64,000 bases of DNA from an uncultured Rhodospirillales bacterium (GCA_903927465.1 CAIYMY010000194.1:1-64000); one strand, 5' to 3'; positions 32,658 to 44,671 are shown, counted from the stretch's first letter. Made by a program: numbers and translations. The notes: a model not told the origin generated them from the sequence alone.

Positions 32658-34063
32658 GCCTGGTGCCCGTGCAAGCCGCCGAGGTGCCACGTAAATTCGA
32701 TCTTGCCATTATCGGTGCCGGGCCTGCCGGCATGGCGGCGGCGATTACGGCGCGGGAATGCGGGCTTTCCGTGCTGGTGGTGGATGAAAACGCCGCGCCC
32801 GGCGGGCAGGTATTTCGCGCTGCCGAATTGGCCGGCGCCGATCCCGCGCTGGCACACGACATGGCGCCTGGGCTTGAATTGATTGCGCGGTTTCGCGCGC
32901 TTGATATCACCTATCGCCCCGGCGCCACGCTTTGGATGCTCGATCCCGATACCGGCACGCTTTCCCTCGCGCGCCAGGGTGAGACGATGGAAGTCACGGC
33001 TGATCGCATTCTGCTCGCCACCGGTGCGCAGGAAAGGCCGGTGCCCATTCCGGGCTGGACTCTGCCTGGCGTGATGAGTGCGGGCGCCGCGCAAATCGCC
33101 CTGAAAACCGCGGGCATGGTGCCATCGGGCAAGGTGGTGCTGGCGGGGCAGGGGCCGCTGATGTGGCTGCTGGCCAATCAATTGATCCGTGCGGGTGTTA
33201 TGCCTGTGCTGGTGGAAACGCGCACCCAGCCCATTCTGCGCACGGCGCTGGAGGCAGGCGGCATCTTCAGCGGCTTTGGCCAGCTTGCCAAAGGCATTGG
33301 CTTGATCCTGAAGGCGCGTCAGGCCGGGATGCGGGTGATTTCAGGGGCACGGCATTTGCGCGCTGAAGGCTCGGCCCGGGTGCAGGCGCTGCGTTTCGAA
33401 GGCGGCGTTGAGCCTTGCGATACGCTTTTGCTGCATGAAGGCGTGATGCCTTCCACGCATATCTCCATGGCGATTGGGTTGGAGCATGTCTGGGATGCGC
33501 GGCAGCTTTGCTGGCGGCCCAAGCTGGATGTCTTTGGCGCATCATCCCATGCGCGCATTGCGGTAGCAGGCGATGGCGCGGTGATTGGCGGCTGGGAAGC
33601 CGCCGTGGCCGCGGGGCAATTGGCAGCTTTGGATGCGGGGCTAAGGCTTGGGCGTATTTCGCGCGCGGATCGGGATTTCCGGGCCGAAGCCAGCGCAGAT
33701 GCGCTATTGCAGGCGCGCGCGCTCAGGCCTTTTCTTGATGCGCTTTATGCGCCTTCGCAGGAAGTGCTGGCACCGCCTGAAGAATCCACCATCATCTGCC
33801 GGTGTGAGGAAGTGACCGCAGGCTCACTCCGCTGGGCAGCGGCGATTGGCGCGACTGGTCCCAACCAGGCCAAGGCCTATCTGCGCTGCGGCATGGGACC
33901 CTGCCAGGGGCGTCTTTGTGGCTCGACCGTGGCGGCGGTGATTGCCGAAACCCGCAACGTGCCGGTGGAGGAGGTGGGGCATTTCCGTCCCCGGGCGCCC
34001 TATAAGCCCATCACCGTGCAGGAACTTGCGGGGGCGCAGCTCGGCGCGGATCGGCTTTCCTGA
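32654..34063 (+). CDS. Opine oxidase subunit A-like FAD/NAD oxidoreductase
   Basis: 469 residues. FAD motif LAIIGAGPAGMAAAITA, a second dinucleotide-binding GQGPLMWLLANQLI, and a C-terminal BFD-like [2Fe-2S] motif with Cys382, Cys384, Cys412 and Cys417 (CRCEEVT and RCGMGPC). This matches OoxA/HcnB-type large subunits. The complex with the two preceding genes should oxidise an amine, imino acid or opine and give electrons to the respiratory chain. Cyanogenesis is possible by homology but not indicated. Confidence 0.9.
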   Translation: MSLVPVQAAEVPRKFDLAIIGAGPAGMAAAITARECGLSVLVVDENAAPGGQVFRAAELAGADPALAHDMAPGLELIARFRALDITYRPGATLWMLDPDTGTLSLARQGETMEVTADRILLATGAQERPVPIPGWTLPGVMSAGAAQIALKTAGMVPSGKVVLAGQGPLMWLLANQLIRAGVMPVLVETRTQPILRTALEAGGIFSGFGQLAKGIGLILKARQAGMRVISGARHLRAEGSARVQALRFEGGVEPCDTLLLHEGVMPSTHISMAIGLEHVWDARQLCWRPKLDVFGASSHARIAVAGDGAVIGGWEAAVAAGQLAALDAGLRLGRISRADRDFRAEASADALLQARALRPFLDALYAPSQEVLAPPEESTIICRCEEVTAGSLRWAAAIGATGPNQAKAYLRCGMGPCQGRLCGSTVAAVIAETRNVPVEEVGHFRPRAPYKPITVQELAGAQLGADRLS

Positions 34064-34114
34064 CACAAAGGAAGGAAATTGCGCGCAAGTCGTGCAAGGC
34101 GCTAACAAATTCAC

Positions 34115-35599
34115 ATGAGTGATCGAAAGCGATTCGCGGGCCGCAGGGCCATGCTTGGGCTGGGAATGGCCGGGTTTGCGGCTGGCCTGTCGCGCCGCTC
34201 CAGCGCGGCATCCCGCGCGGCGTTGGACGCTTTGGCGGCAAGATTGGAAGCCCTGGGCGAAGACGGTCTTGACCCGCGCCATTATGGCATGCCGGATCGC
34301 GATGCAGTGATGGCGCGCGCAGAAGCGGCGCTGCGCGATCTGGTGCTTGGGCGCGTCGCCTCCCTGCCTGGACGCGTGGATATCAAGCGCGATGCCGCGC
34401 GGGCGAATTTCCCGGCCTGGAGGGAAAGGCTTTTCGCAAGCGACGAACCGGCAAGCGTGTTGGATCAGGCGGCGGCGCTTCATCCTGATACGGCGCCCAT
34501 CAAGGCAGAACTTGCGCGCTTCAAGGCGATTGCCGCGCGTGGAGGTTGGCCGCTGATTGAAGGCAACCTTGCCAGCACTTTGGAACCCGACGCCCGGGAT
34601 GCGGCGCGGGTTGCGCAGCTTCGCGCGCGGCTTGCGGTGCTTGATCCGGAAGTGTTGCGCGGCGCGGCGGCGGAAAGCGCGGTTTATGATGCGCAGTTAC
34701 AAGCGGCTGTCCGGCGCTTTCAGGCTGAAGAAGGGCTGGAAGCCGATGGCCGCATCGGTCGCCTGACTTGGACCGCGCTGAACACCCCCGTTGAAACCAA
34801 AATAGGGCAGCTTCGCGTCGCACTTGATATGCGCCGCGGCTTGGCCGCCCCGCCCGACCGGCGGATTGACGTGAATATCCCCCATTTCCGACTGAAGCTC
34901 ATTGATGCGGGGCGCATGGTGCAGGATATAGCCGTGGTGGTGGGGCGGGTGGATCGGCAAACACCCATGCTGGATGTCCGCCTGGTCGCGGTGCAATTCA
35001 ACCCGCCCTGGGGCGTGCCGGATCGCAATGCGCGGGAGGATTTGCTGCCGCGCTTCCGCCGAGACCCCGGACGCATGCAGGCCATGGGCTATCGGCTTTA
35101 TCAGCGCATTGATGGTGAACTCACGGAAGTTGACGCGACCACGGTGGATTTCAGCGCCTATTCCAAGGACCGCTTCCCCTTCATCATCCGCCAGGACCCC
35201 GGTGAGGTGAATGCACTCGGGCGCATCAAATTCGTCATGCCGAACCGCGATGATATTTTCATGCATGACACGCCGGATCGGTATTTATTCCGCCGCCCAG
35301 ACCGCGCCTTTTCATCCGGCTGCATTAGGCTTGAAAGACCGATGGATTTGCTGGCCGAAGCATTCAGCGGCATGCCGGCCTGGAACCGGGAACGCTTTGA
35401 CCGCGTGTTGGAAAGTGGCGCGACCCAGGGTGTTTCGCTCGCGCGGGCGATCCCTGTGCGCCTTCATTATGACACGGTGATAGTTGAAGCCGGAACCGTG
35501 GTCATGCGCCGGGATATTTACGGCCTTGATGCCACCTATCTCCGCGCGCTGGATGCGCCGCGCAGCGATAGGCTGGCAGAGGCATCGCCCCGGCCTTGA
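34115..35599 (+). CDS. L,D-transpeptidase with peptidoglycan-binding domain (YcbB-like)
   Basis: 494 residues. An RR-containing leader (RRAMLGLGMAGFAAG) suggests export, possibly by Tat. An N-terminal helical region precedes a PG-binding-1-like domain (about 188-223, with VRRFQAEEGLEADGRIG). The YkuD catalytic domain has HDTPDRYLF with His384 and SSGCIRL with Cys403. It makes 3-3 peptide cross-links or attaches proteins in the periplasm. Length and domain order match the YcbB/LdtD branch. It is followed 22 bp later by galE. Confidence 0.92.
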   Translation: MSDRKRFAGRRAMLGLGMAGFAAGLSRRSSAASRAALDALAARLEALGEDGLDPRHYGMPDRDAVMARAEAALRDLVLGRVASLPGRVDIKRDAARANFPAWRERLFASDEPASVLDQAAALHPDTAPIKAELARFKAIAARGGWPLIEGNLASTLEPDARDAARVAQLRARLAVLDPEVLRGAAAESAVYDAQLQAAVRRFQAEEGLEADGRIGRLTWTALNTPVETKIGQLRVALDMRRGLAAPPDRRIDVNIPHFRLKLIDAGRMVQDIAVVVGRVDRQTPMLDVRLVAVQFNPPWGVPDRNAREDLLPRFRRDPGRMQAMGYRLYQRIDGELTEVDATTVDFSAYSKDRFPFIIRQDPGEVNALGRIKFVMPNRDDIFMHDTPDRYLFRRPDRAFSSGCIRLERPMDLLAEAFSGMPAWNRERFDRVLESGATQGVSLARAIPVRLHYDTVIVEAGTVVMRRDIYGLDATYLRALDAPRSDRLAEASPRP

Positions 35600-35621
35600 A
35601 GCTGTAGGGCAGGAATAAGAC

Positions 35622-36614
35622 ATGGCGCGTTATCTGGTGACAGGCGGGGCGGGTTTCGTCGGCAGCCATGCGGTGCTGGCACTGCTTGATCGCGGTGATG
35701 AGGTTGTGGTGCTGGATGACCTCAGCCAAGGCCACCGCGCTGCCGTGCCGGTTGGCGCAACTTTGGTGCAGGCGGCATTGGCGGATCGCGCGGAACTCGC
35801 GCGGGTTTTCGGCAATTGGCGCTTTGATGCGGTACTGCATTTCGCGGCGCTTTCCCTGGTGGGCGAAAGCATGAAATTGCCCATGCATTACCTGGCGGAA
35901 AATCTCGGCAATAGCGTGCGACTGATTGAAGCGGCGGTCGAAGCAGGGTGCTTGCGCTTTGTGCTGTCTTCCACCGCGGCCCTTTTCGGCAAGCCGGAAC
36001 GCATCCCGATTGATGAGGATTGCCCTGTCGCCCCTGGGAACCCCTATGGCGAGAGCAAGCTGATGGTGGAGACCGCGCTTGCCTGGGCCGAGCGTATCCA
36101 TGGCCTGCGCTACGCGGCGCTGCGCTTTTTTAACGCGGCCGGATCGGACCCTGCCGGGCGCGCAGGGGAGGACCACAACCCCGAAACCCATCTGGTACCT
36201 CTCGCGATTGACGCAGCGCTTGGCCGCCGTCAGGCGCTGACCGTGTTTGGTGATGATTACCCAACGCCCGATGGCACCTGCATTCGTGATTACGTGCATG
36301 TGACTGATTTGGCGGATGCGCATTTGCGTGTGCTCACGCGCCTCCAGACCCATGGGTCCTGCCGCTATAATATCGGCAATGGCGAAGGCCATTCGGTGAA
36401 GCAGGTGCTTGGCGCCATTGAACGCGTGAGTGGCCGCGCCGTCCCCCACAGCATCGGCCCCCGCCGCGCGGGCGATCCTGCCGTGCTGGTGGCGGCGAGT
36501 GAAAGGCTCCGGCACGAAACCGGCTGGGCGCCGCGTTTTGGCGATATTGATGAGATTGTCCGCACCACCTGGGCCTGGCGGGAAGCGCATCCCAAGGGGT
36601 ACGGGGACCGCTGA
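35622..36614 (+). CDS. galE: UDP-glucose 4-epimerase
   Basis: 330 residues, an extended SDR. NAD motif GGAGFVGSH, catalytic YGESK with Tyr and Lys, and FNAAGSDPAGRAGE typical of GalE. It interconverts UDP-glucose and UDP-galactose (possibly UDP-GlcNAc/GalNAc), providing sugars for LPS or exopolysaccharide. AGGAATAAG precedes the ATG. It lies after the L,D-transpeptidase gene, both acting on the envelope. Confidence 0.94.
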   Translation: MARYLVTGGAGFVGSHAVLALLDRGDEVVVLDDLSQGHRAAVPVGATLVQAALADRAELARVFGNWRFDAVLHFAALSLVGESMKLPMHYLAENLGNSVRLIEAAVEAGCLRFVLSSTAALFGKPERIPIDEDCPVAPGNPYGESKLMVETALAWAERIHGLRYAALRFFNAAGSDPAGRAGEDHNPETHLVPLAIDAALGRRQALTVFGDDYPTPDGTCIRDYVHVTDLADAHLRVLTRLQTHGSCRYNIGNGEGHSVKQVLGAIERVSGRAVPHSIGPRRAGDPAVLVAASERLRHETGWAPRFGDIDEIVRTTWAWREAHPKGYGDR

Positions 36615-36632
36615 TCCCGGCAGCATAAGTCT

Positions 36633-39019
<2,387 letters not shown>

Positions 39020-39102
39020 GCTCAACCACCCCGAAAGCAAGGCTATGGCGTGATCCGGCAAACTGGGTCACGCTGATCCTTTGCGAGAAGGGGTCATCGG
39101 CC

Positions 39103-40071
39103 ATGCCGCGTTTATCTCGTCGGGGGGTGCTTGCCGCTGGGCTTTTGGCGCCCGCCATCGTCAAGGCGCAGGGCGCCTGGCCAGTTGCGCCCATCCGCTT
39201 CGTGATCGCCTTCCCGCCTGGCGGGCCGAGTGACATTCTGGGCCGGCTGGTGGCGCGCAAGATCACTGAGCAAAAAGGCTGGCAGATTGTGGTGGAAAAC
39301 CGCGCCGGCGCTTCGGGCATTATTGGCATGGGTGAGGTCGCCCGCGCGGCACCCGATGGTTATACGGTGCTGATCAATGCCTCGGCCCATTCCATCCTGC
39401 CGACGACGCATAAGGACAAGGCGCCTTTCGATATTCCAAGCGCCTTTCTGCCCATTACCCTGCTGGGGCGCACGCCCATGCTGGTGACGGCCACACCAAG
39501 CCTGCCCATACGCACCATTGCCGAATTGCTGGCCTATGCGCGGGCCAATCCGGGCAAGCTGAATTACACGGCGGGCTCACCTGGCGGTGGGCCACATTTG
39601 GGGGCGGAGTTGTTTCGCCTGACGACCGGGGTGGACATCCAATATATCCCCTATCGCGGGTCCGGCCCTGCCTTGCAGGATTTGGCCGCGGGCAATGTGC
39701 AGCTTGGCTTTGATTCGCTCACCGCCTCAGCGGGGCTGGCGCGTGCAGGGCAGATCAGGCCCATCGCGGTCACATCGCCCACGCGCAACCGCGCATTTCC
39801 GGATGTGCCGAGTGTCGCGGAAACCGTGCCGGGGTTCGAAGCGGATACCTGGGTGGCCGCCTTCCTGCCTGCCCGTACCGCCCCCGCCATTCAGGCGCAA
39901 TTGCATGAGGCCATTGCAGCGGCCATCGCCGCGCCCGACCTCACACAACGTATCCTGGAATTGGGTACGGAACCTGGCGGGCAAAGCACAGCGGAATTCG
40001 ATGCGGTGCTAAAGCGAGAAATTGCGATGTGGGCCGATGTGGTTGCCAAGGCAGGGATCAAGGTGGAATAA
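39103..40071 (+). CDS. Bug/TctC family periplasmic binding protein (fifth)
   Basis: 322 residues beginning MPRLSRRGVLAAGLLAPAI, a twin-arginine-like leader ending VKAQG. Motifs are IRFVIAFPPGGPSDILGRL and VVENRAGASGIIGMGE. It stands alone downstream of icd and converges with the GNAT gene with a 2-bp gap. No transporter partner is adjacent. Confidence 0.91.
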   Translation: MPRLSRRGVLAAGLLAPAIVKAQGAWPVAPIRFVIAFPPGGPSDILGRLVARKITEQKGWQIVVENRAGASGIIGMGEVARAAPDGYTVLINASAHSILPTTHKDKAPFDIPSAFLPITLLGRTPMLVTATPSLPIRTIAELLAYARANPGKLNYTAGSPGGGPHLGAELFRLTTGVDIQYIPYRGSGPALQDLAAGNVQLGFDSLTASAGLARAGQIRPIAVTSPTRNRAFPDVPSVAETVPGFEADTWVAAFLPARTAPAIQAQLHEAIAAAIAAPDLTQRILELGTEPGGQSTAEFDAVLKREIAMWADVVAKAGIKVE

Positions 40072-40073
40072 AG

Positions 40074-40511
40074 CTACAGCTTCTTCCGCAGCCAAACCCG
40101 CGCATGGCCGGCGGGCATGCCTTCCAGCTTGCCGAATTCAACATAGCCATTGCGCTTCCAGAAGCTTGGCGCTTGGAAGCTGAAGGTATCCGTATAGGCA
40201 TTGGTGCAGCCGCGTTCGCGGCCAACCGCTTCAGCGCGGTGCAGCAAGTTCTCACCAATGCCGCGCCGGCGCATGCCGCGTTCCAGATAGAGCCAATCAA
40301 TGAAAAGCCAGCCCCAGAAGGTCAGTCCCAATAACCCACCCAGGGTCTTGCCATCCGCATCCTGCACCAGAAGCGTGACTGGCTCCCGGTCATAAGGACC
40401 GCCGGTTTCCTGGTTGAAATTATGCAGGCCGCGCTGGATGGCGGCGACCGCTTCGAATTCAGGCGCGGCATCCTCCACAATTTGGATGCCGTCCTTCAGC
40501 GCAATGCTCAT
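40074..40511 (-). CDS. GNAT family N-acetyltransferase
   Basis: 145 residues. The acetyl-CoA-binding motif is LERGMRRRGIGENLLHRAE and the C-terminal FQAPSFWKRNGYVEFG is typical of small GNAT enzymes. The track ORF starts 98 codons earlier inside the CopD-like gene; ATG 40511 overlaps that stop by 4 bp. It is the third gene of parA-copD-like-GNAT. The substrate is unknown. Confidence 0.88.
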   Translation of the reverse strand: MSIALKDGIQIVEDAAPEFEAVAAIQRGLHNFNQETGGPYDREPVTLLVQDADGKTLGGLLGLTFWGWLFIDWLYLERGMRRRGIGENLLHRAEAVGRERGCTNAYTDTFSFQAPSFWKRNGYVEFGKLEGMPAGHARVWLRKKL

Positions 40512-40972
40512 CCCGCAATGCGCCCAACGCCGGAGAATGCCACCACAATCAAACCCAAGATCAAATTCATCAATACCAGCTTTCTGATACTCTCCAGCGC
40601 GCGGGCCGCGCTGGGCTTGTCGCCCGCCGCCATCGCCCGGCGCATGGCGCCCCAAGGGCCAAAGAATAGCGCAAGAAATACCAATGCCATAATCAGCCCC
40701 AGTAGATGCATCAGGTGTAGGCTCCATCGCGCGCCGGAAAAGCCGCCATGCCATAGGAAGAACAAGGCCCAGCCAGTCAGCAGCACGATTGGCATTGCAT
40801 GCCACACAATCCGAAAGAAACGCCTAAAGGCTGCCTGCGCCAAGGCTAGGCGTTCCGGCGCTTGCAGCACCTCATGCGCGGCGGGGCGCAGCACCAGAAG
40901 CGCGAAGGCCATGCCGCCCACCCAAAGCACTGCGCCCAGCAGATGCAACGCCAGCAATAAATCACTCATCAT
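40508..40972 (-). CDS. Small CopD-like integral membrane protein
   Basis: 154 residues with four predicted transmembrane helices. It has LHLLGAVLWVGGMAFALLVL at the N terminus and HAMPIVLLTGWALF in the second helix, the conserved His and membrane pattern of the CopD superfamily. It may bind copper or haem in the inner membrane, but the role is unproven. The start overlaps the ParA stop and its stop overlaps the GNAT start. Confidence 0.8.
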   Translation of the reverse strand: MMSDLLLALHLLGAVLWVGGMAFALLVLRPAAHEVLQAPERLALAQAAFRRFFRIVWHAMPIVLLTGWALFFLWHGGFSGARWSLHLMHLLGLIMALVFLALFFGPWGAMRRAMAAGDKPSAARALESIRKLVLMNLILGLIVVAFSGVGRIAG

Positions 40973-41610
40973 TTCAAACCTTTTTTACAGATCGCTTCCA
41001 AGGCATTTGCCAATGCACGTACTTCTGCCGCCGCCGGACCGCGTGGAGCGGCTTCCACCACACCAAGCCCGGCCATGAAAGCCTGGGCATAGGCGGTGCG
41101 ATTGCCGAGCACCGCATCCAGCATGGGCAGGTTGCGGTCCCGGATTTGGCCTTCAATATCATCCCGCAGCTTGCCCGAAGCCGGGGCGCGGTTCAGCAGC
41201 AGCCGGAAGGGGCGCCTTTCCAGCTTCGCCAGATCAAGTGTCGCATCCATGGACCAAAGATCAGCCGCCGAGGGCTGTAGGGGCACCAGCACCAGATCAG
41301 CGCCGCGAATGGCAAGCTTGGCATCCGTGTCATCATGGGGCGCCGTGTCCAGCAGCACGAAATCCTGTTCCCGCTTCAGCCTTTCCAGCGTCGCGGACAG
41401 GCGCCAGCCGGTCGGCGCTTCAAAATGTAGCGTATGGGCCTTTTTGCTCGCGCCACGCTGCTGGTCCCAACGCGCCAGGCTGCGTTGCGGGTCTATGTCC
41501 AAAAGCCCGACCCGATGGCCGGATTCCGCGAGCGCGGTGGCCAGATTGGCCGCTACGGTGGATTTGCCGGCGCCGCCCTTCCGTTGGGCGATGGCGATCA
41601 CGAAGGCCAT
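40969..41610 (-). CDS. Orphan ParA/MinD-family ATPase
   Basis: 213 residues. Deviant Walker A KGGAGKST, Walker A' and DIDPQRSLARW show a ParA-type P-loop ATPase that could position cargo or a plasmid-like element. It lacks the N-terminal helix-turn-helix of plasmid ParA, and no ParB or centromere-like repeats lie beside it. It is translated with a membrane protein and a GNAT enzyme through overlapping starts, so a small positioning system for an unknown cargo is possible. Confidence 0.9.
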   Translation of the reverse strand: MAFVIAIAQRKGGAGKSTVAANLATALAESGHRVGLLDIDPQRSLARWDQQRGASKKAHTLHFEAPTGWRLSATLERLKREQDFVLLDTAPHDDTDAKLAIRGADLVLVPLQPSAADLWSMDATLDLAKLERRPFRLLLNRAPASGKLRDDIEGQIRDRNLPMLDAVLGNRTAYAQAFMAGLGVVEAAPRGPAAAEVRALANALEAICKKGLK

Positions 41611-41704
41611 GCACGACTCCTGTTCACGAAAGTCTCTATAGCAGTTTGGAGCGGCCCTTGATCCAGCCCATCCCGTTGCCAGACGGATAGGCTATAAATC
41701 GCTC

Positions 41705-43135
41705 ATGCCGCGCCCTTACCCGACCGAGCTTCTGACCCCCGCTGAGATGGTGCGCGCCGATGCGGCGGCGTTGGCGGCAGGCATGCGGACCGAAACCTTG
41801 ATGGAAGCAGCAGGCAGGGCGGTAGCGCGGGCCATTCGCGCCCGGTTCCGCCCCTGCCGCACCCTGGTGCTGGCGGGTCCGGGCAATAATGGCGGGGATG
41901 GCTATGTCGCCGCGCGCTATCTGGAACAGGCTGGCTGGCCCGTTGCGGTCGCGGCCCTCGCGCCCCCCAGTCCAGGCACGGCAGCCGCTGCTGCTGCGGC
42001 GCGCTGGAATGGCCCGATGGCGGCTTTCGATGCCGCCGAGGCTGCCCGCGCTGCGCTTGTGGTGGATGCGCTGTTTGGCGCTGGCCTGACGCGCCCCTTG
42101 GCGCCCGAAATCGTGGATATCCTTCGTGCGGTCCAGGCACCCTTGGTCGCGGTGGATGTGCCCTCAGGGCTTGATGGCGCAACCGGGCAGGTCCTGGGTC
42201 ATGCCCCACAAGCGGCGCAGACCATCAGCTTCTTTCGCCTCAAGCCCGGGCATGTGCTGCTGCCGGGCCGCGCGCTTTGTGGCGAGACCTTGCTCGCCGA
42301 TATCGGCCTGCCCGAGGCAGTGCTGGAAGGCATCGCGCCGCAGTGTTGGCGTAATCACCCCTCACTTTGGGCGCTGCCTTCGCTTGAACTCAGCGCCCAT
42401 AAATACACGCGCGGGCATCTGACCATTCTGGCGGGCGCGGCCATGCCTGGTGCCGCGCGGCTGGCAGCGGCGGCGGCGCGGCGGCTCGGCGCGGGCTTGG
42501 TCACGCTGCATGCCGAAAACCTGGAACTGGCCGCGATGCTGCGCGCCGATGCGCCCGGCCAATTGGTGAGCGATGCGACGCTGGACGCGCTTTTGGCGGA
42601 TGCGCGGCGCAAGGTCTGGCTCGCCGGTCCTGGGCTTTTGCCTCATGAGGCGACACGTGCGGCTATCCGCAGCGTGATTGATGCGGGCAAAATACTGGTT
42701 GCCGATGCCGGCGCCTTGATGGCGGCTACCGAAGCACCCGATCTGCTGCGCGGCGCGGCAGTGATCACACCCCATGCCGGCGAATTCGCCCGGCTTTTCG
42801 GCGCGCCGGGCGCGTATAGGCTCGCCGCCACGCGCGCCGCCGCGGCACAGCTTGGCGCTGTTGTGGTGCTTAAAGGCCCGGATAGCATCATCGCCGCGCC
42901 GGATGGCCGCGTGATCATCAATGACAATGCGCCGCCATCGCTCGCCACCGCCGGCACGGGCGATATCCTGGCCGGCGCCATCGCGGCCTTGTTGGCGCAA
43001 GGCATGGCACCATTCGAAGCCGCCGCCGCTGCCGTCTGGCTGCACGGCGCTGCTGCGGCTTCAGGCCCACCAGGCTTGATCGCCGAGGATTTGCCGGCGT
43101 TGATCGCCAAGGCGCGGCATGATCTTTCTTCCTGA
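41705..43135 (+). CDS. nnr: Bifunctional NAD(P)H-hydrate epimerase/dehydratase
   Basis: 476 residues. The N-terminal YjeF_N epimerase domain (about 1-215) contains AGPGNNGGDGYVAARYL, and the C-terminal ADP-dependent dehydratase domain (about 220-476) contains PHAGEFARLFG and ATAGTGDILAGAIAALL. It repairs hydrated NADH and NADPH in the cytoplasm. It starts 94 bp from the divergent ParA gene and has no operon partner downstream within 80 bp. Confidence 0.95.
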   Translation: MPRPYPTELLTPAEMVRADAAALAAGMRTETLMEAAGRAVARAIRARFRPCRTLVLAGPGNNGGDGYVAARYLEQAGWPVAVAALAPPSPGTAAAAAAARWNGPMAAFDAAEAARAALVVDALFGAGLTRPLAPEIVDILRAVQAPLVAVDVPSGLDGATGQVLGHAPQAAQTISFFRLKPGHVLLPGRALCGETLLADIGLPEAVLEGIAPQCWRNHPSLWALPSLELSAHKYTRGHLTILAGAAMPGAARLAAAAARRLGAGLVTLHAENLELAAMLRADAPGQLVSDATLDALLADARRKVWLAGPGLLPHEATRAAIRSVIDAGKILVADAGALMAATEAPDLLRGAAVITPHAGEFARLFGAPGAYRLAATRAAAAQLGAVVVLKGPDSIIAAPDGRVIINDNAPPSLATAGTGDILAGAIAALLAQGMAPFEAAAAAVWLHGAAAASGPPGLIAEDLPALIAKARHDLSS

Positions 43136-43217
43136 AGCCAATCAAGCGCGCCAAATATCCTTTGTTTTTTAAGAAATGTTTCGATAGGCTTCCCCCTGAA
43201 GGGGTTCGGTACAGACC

Positions 43218-44606
43218 ATGTCCGATATCGCTATTGAAGCCGGCTTAATGAATCGTGCCATGCAGCGCGTGGCTTCCCTCTGGCGCGATCTGGCCAGCGT
43301 GGTGCAGCGCAGCCCCGCCGCTTCCAATGATTTTGCCGAAGAATTTCGCGAATGCCTGCAAGCGCGCGGTGGTGAGGTTTCCGCGCGCAACCGTGCGGCA
43401 GCGCTCGCTGTGCGCTACCGTGGCTTGGATGAGGCCGGCAAGCTTGGTTTCCTCCGCGCCTTGGCCGGTTTTGATTCCGATGCGGCAGCGGTGACGCGCG
43501 CCATTGAAAAACTGAGCGCCGCGCCGGATGCGGCGGTGCGCGCCATTGCCTTGGCGGGGCTGCGCCGCGCTTTGGAACCGCCGCGCCTGAAGCTGCTGAC
43601 GGCCTTTGCCGCCATTCCGGATGGGGTGAAATTCCTGGTCGAAATGCGCGCGGAATTGCTGCGCCTCAAGGATGATGAACCGCCCTTGCAGGCTTTGGAG
43701 ACTGACCTGAAAGGCCTGCTCGCTTCCTGGTTCGATCTTGGCTTTCTGGAATTGCGCGCGATTGACTGGAAATCGCCCGCCGCTTTGCTTGAAAAGCTGG
43801 TGCAATATGAAGCGGTGCATCGCATCCGCACCTGGCGCGATTTGCGCAATCGGCTTGATTCAGACCGGCGCTGCTACGCCTTCTTCCATCCGCGTATGCC
43901 AGATGAGCCTCTGATTTTTGTGGAAGTCGCCCTTGAACGCGGCATGGCGGCCAGCGTGCAAAAGCTGCTCGATGAAAAAGCGCCGTTGCAGGATGCCGGG
44001 CAGGCGGATACGGCCGTATTCTATTCCATCAACAACTGCCAGCGCGGCTTGGATGGCATTTCCTTCGGCAATTTCCTGATCAAGCGCGTGGTGGAATTGC
44101 TCGCGGCCGAATTCCCCAAGCTGAAAACCTTTTGCACGCTTTCCCCAATGCCGGGCTTTCGCGCCTGGCTCGACAAAAGCCTTGCCAATAAGACAGCGCT
44201 GCTGACGGCTGAGGAAGAAGCCGCACTTACTGCCGCCAATGGCGGCACGGCGCAGGATTGCGCCCGGCTGTTGGCGGACCGCGCCTGGCTCAAGCAGGAA
44301 GCGCTCTCCCGCGCCTTGGGGCCCATGCTGATCCGGCTGGGCGCGCAGTATCTGCTGAAGGAAGCGCCGGCCGGCAGGGCAGGGCGCGCGCTTGATCCCG
44401 TGGCCCATTTCCACCTTTCCAATGGCGCGCGCGTCGAAAGACTGAATTGGCGCGGCGATGTCTCGGAGAATGGTCTTCGCCAATCCTGCGGCCTGATGGT
44501 GAATTACCTTTATGATCCGGTGAGCATCGAAAATAATCACGAAGCCTATGTGGGGGATGGCCAGCGCGCGGCCTCGGGCGGGCTGAAGCGGCTCATCCGG
44601 GCATAA
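43218..44606 (+). CDS. Malonyl-CoA decarboxylase
   Basis: 462 residues of the MLYCD/MatA family. It has the N-terminal helical domain and a C-terminal GNAT-like catalytic domain with CTLSPMPGFRAWL and HFHLSNGARVERLNW, then SCGLMVNYLYD. The conserved Ser and His in the catalytic area are in STxxxx and HFHLSNG. It converts malonyl-CoA to acetyl-CoA and CO2. It ends 65 bp before the E1-like gene, consistent with a link between malonyl-CoA turnover and acetyl-CoA metabolism (inference). Confidence 0.93.
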   Translation: MSDIAIEAGLMNRAMQRVASLWRDLASVVQRSPAASNDFAEEFRECLQARGGEVSARNRAAALAVRYRGLDEAGKLGFLRALAGFDSDAAAVTRAIEKLSAAPDAAVRAIALAGLRRALEPPRLKLLTAFAAIPDGVKFLVEMRAELLRLKDDEPPLQALETDLKGLLASWFDLGFLELRAIDWKSPAALLEKLVQYEAVHRIRTWRDLRNRLDSDRRCYAFFHPRMPDEPLIFVEVALERGMAASVQKLLDEKAPLQDAGQADTAVFYSINNCQRGLDGISFGNFLIKRVVELLAAEFPKLKTFCTLSPMPGFRAWLDKSLANKTALLTAEEEAALTAANGGTAQDCARLLADRAWLKQEALSRALGPMLIRLGAQYLLKEAPAGRAGRALDPVAHFHLSNGARVERLNWRGDVSENGLRQSCGLMVNYLYDPVSIENNHEAYVGDGQRAASGGLKRLIRA

Positions 44607-44671
44607 AATCGCCTCTTTCGCCGGCAGGACCAAACCGCCATATTCAGCCCAACTTGTTGGGGGAATGGATC

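Noticed and set aside
31258-34063. Hydrogen cyanide synthase hcnABC
   Set aside because: The subunit composition fits, but opine, proline and D-amino-acid oxidases share it and the order is different; cyanogenesis would be over-reading.
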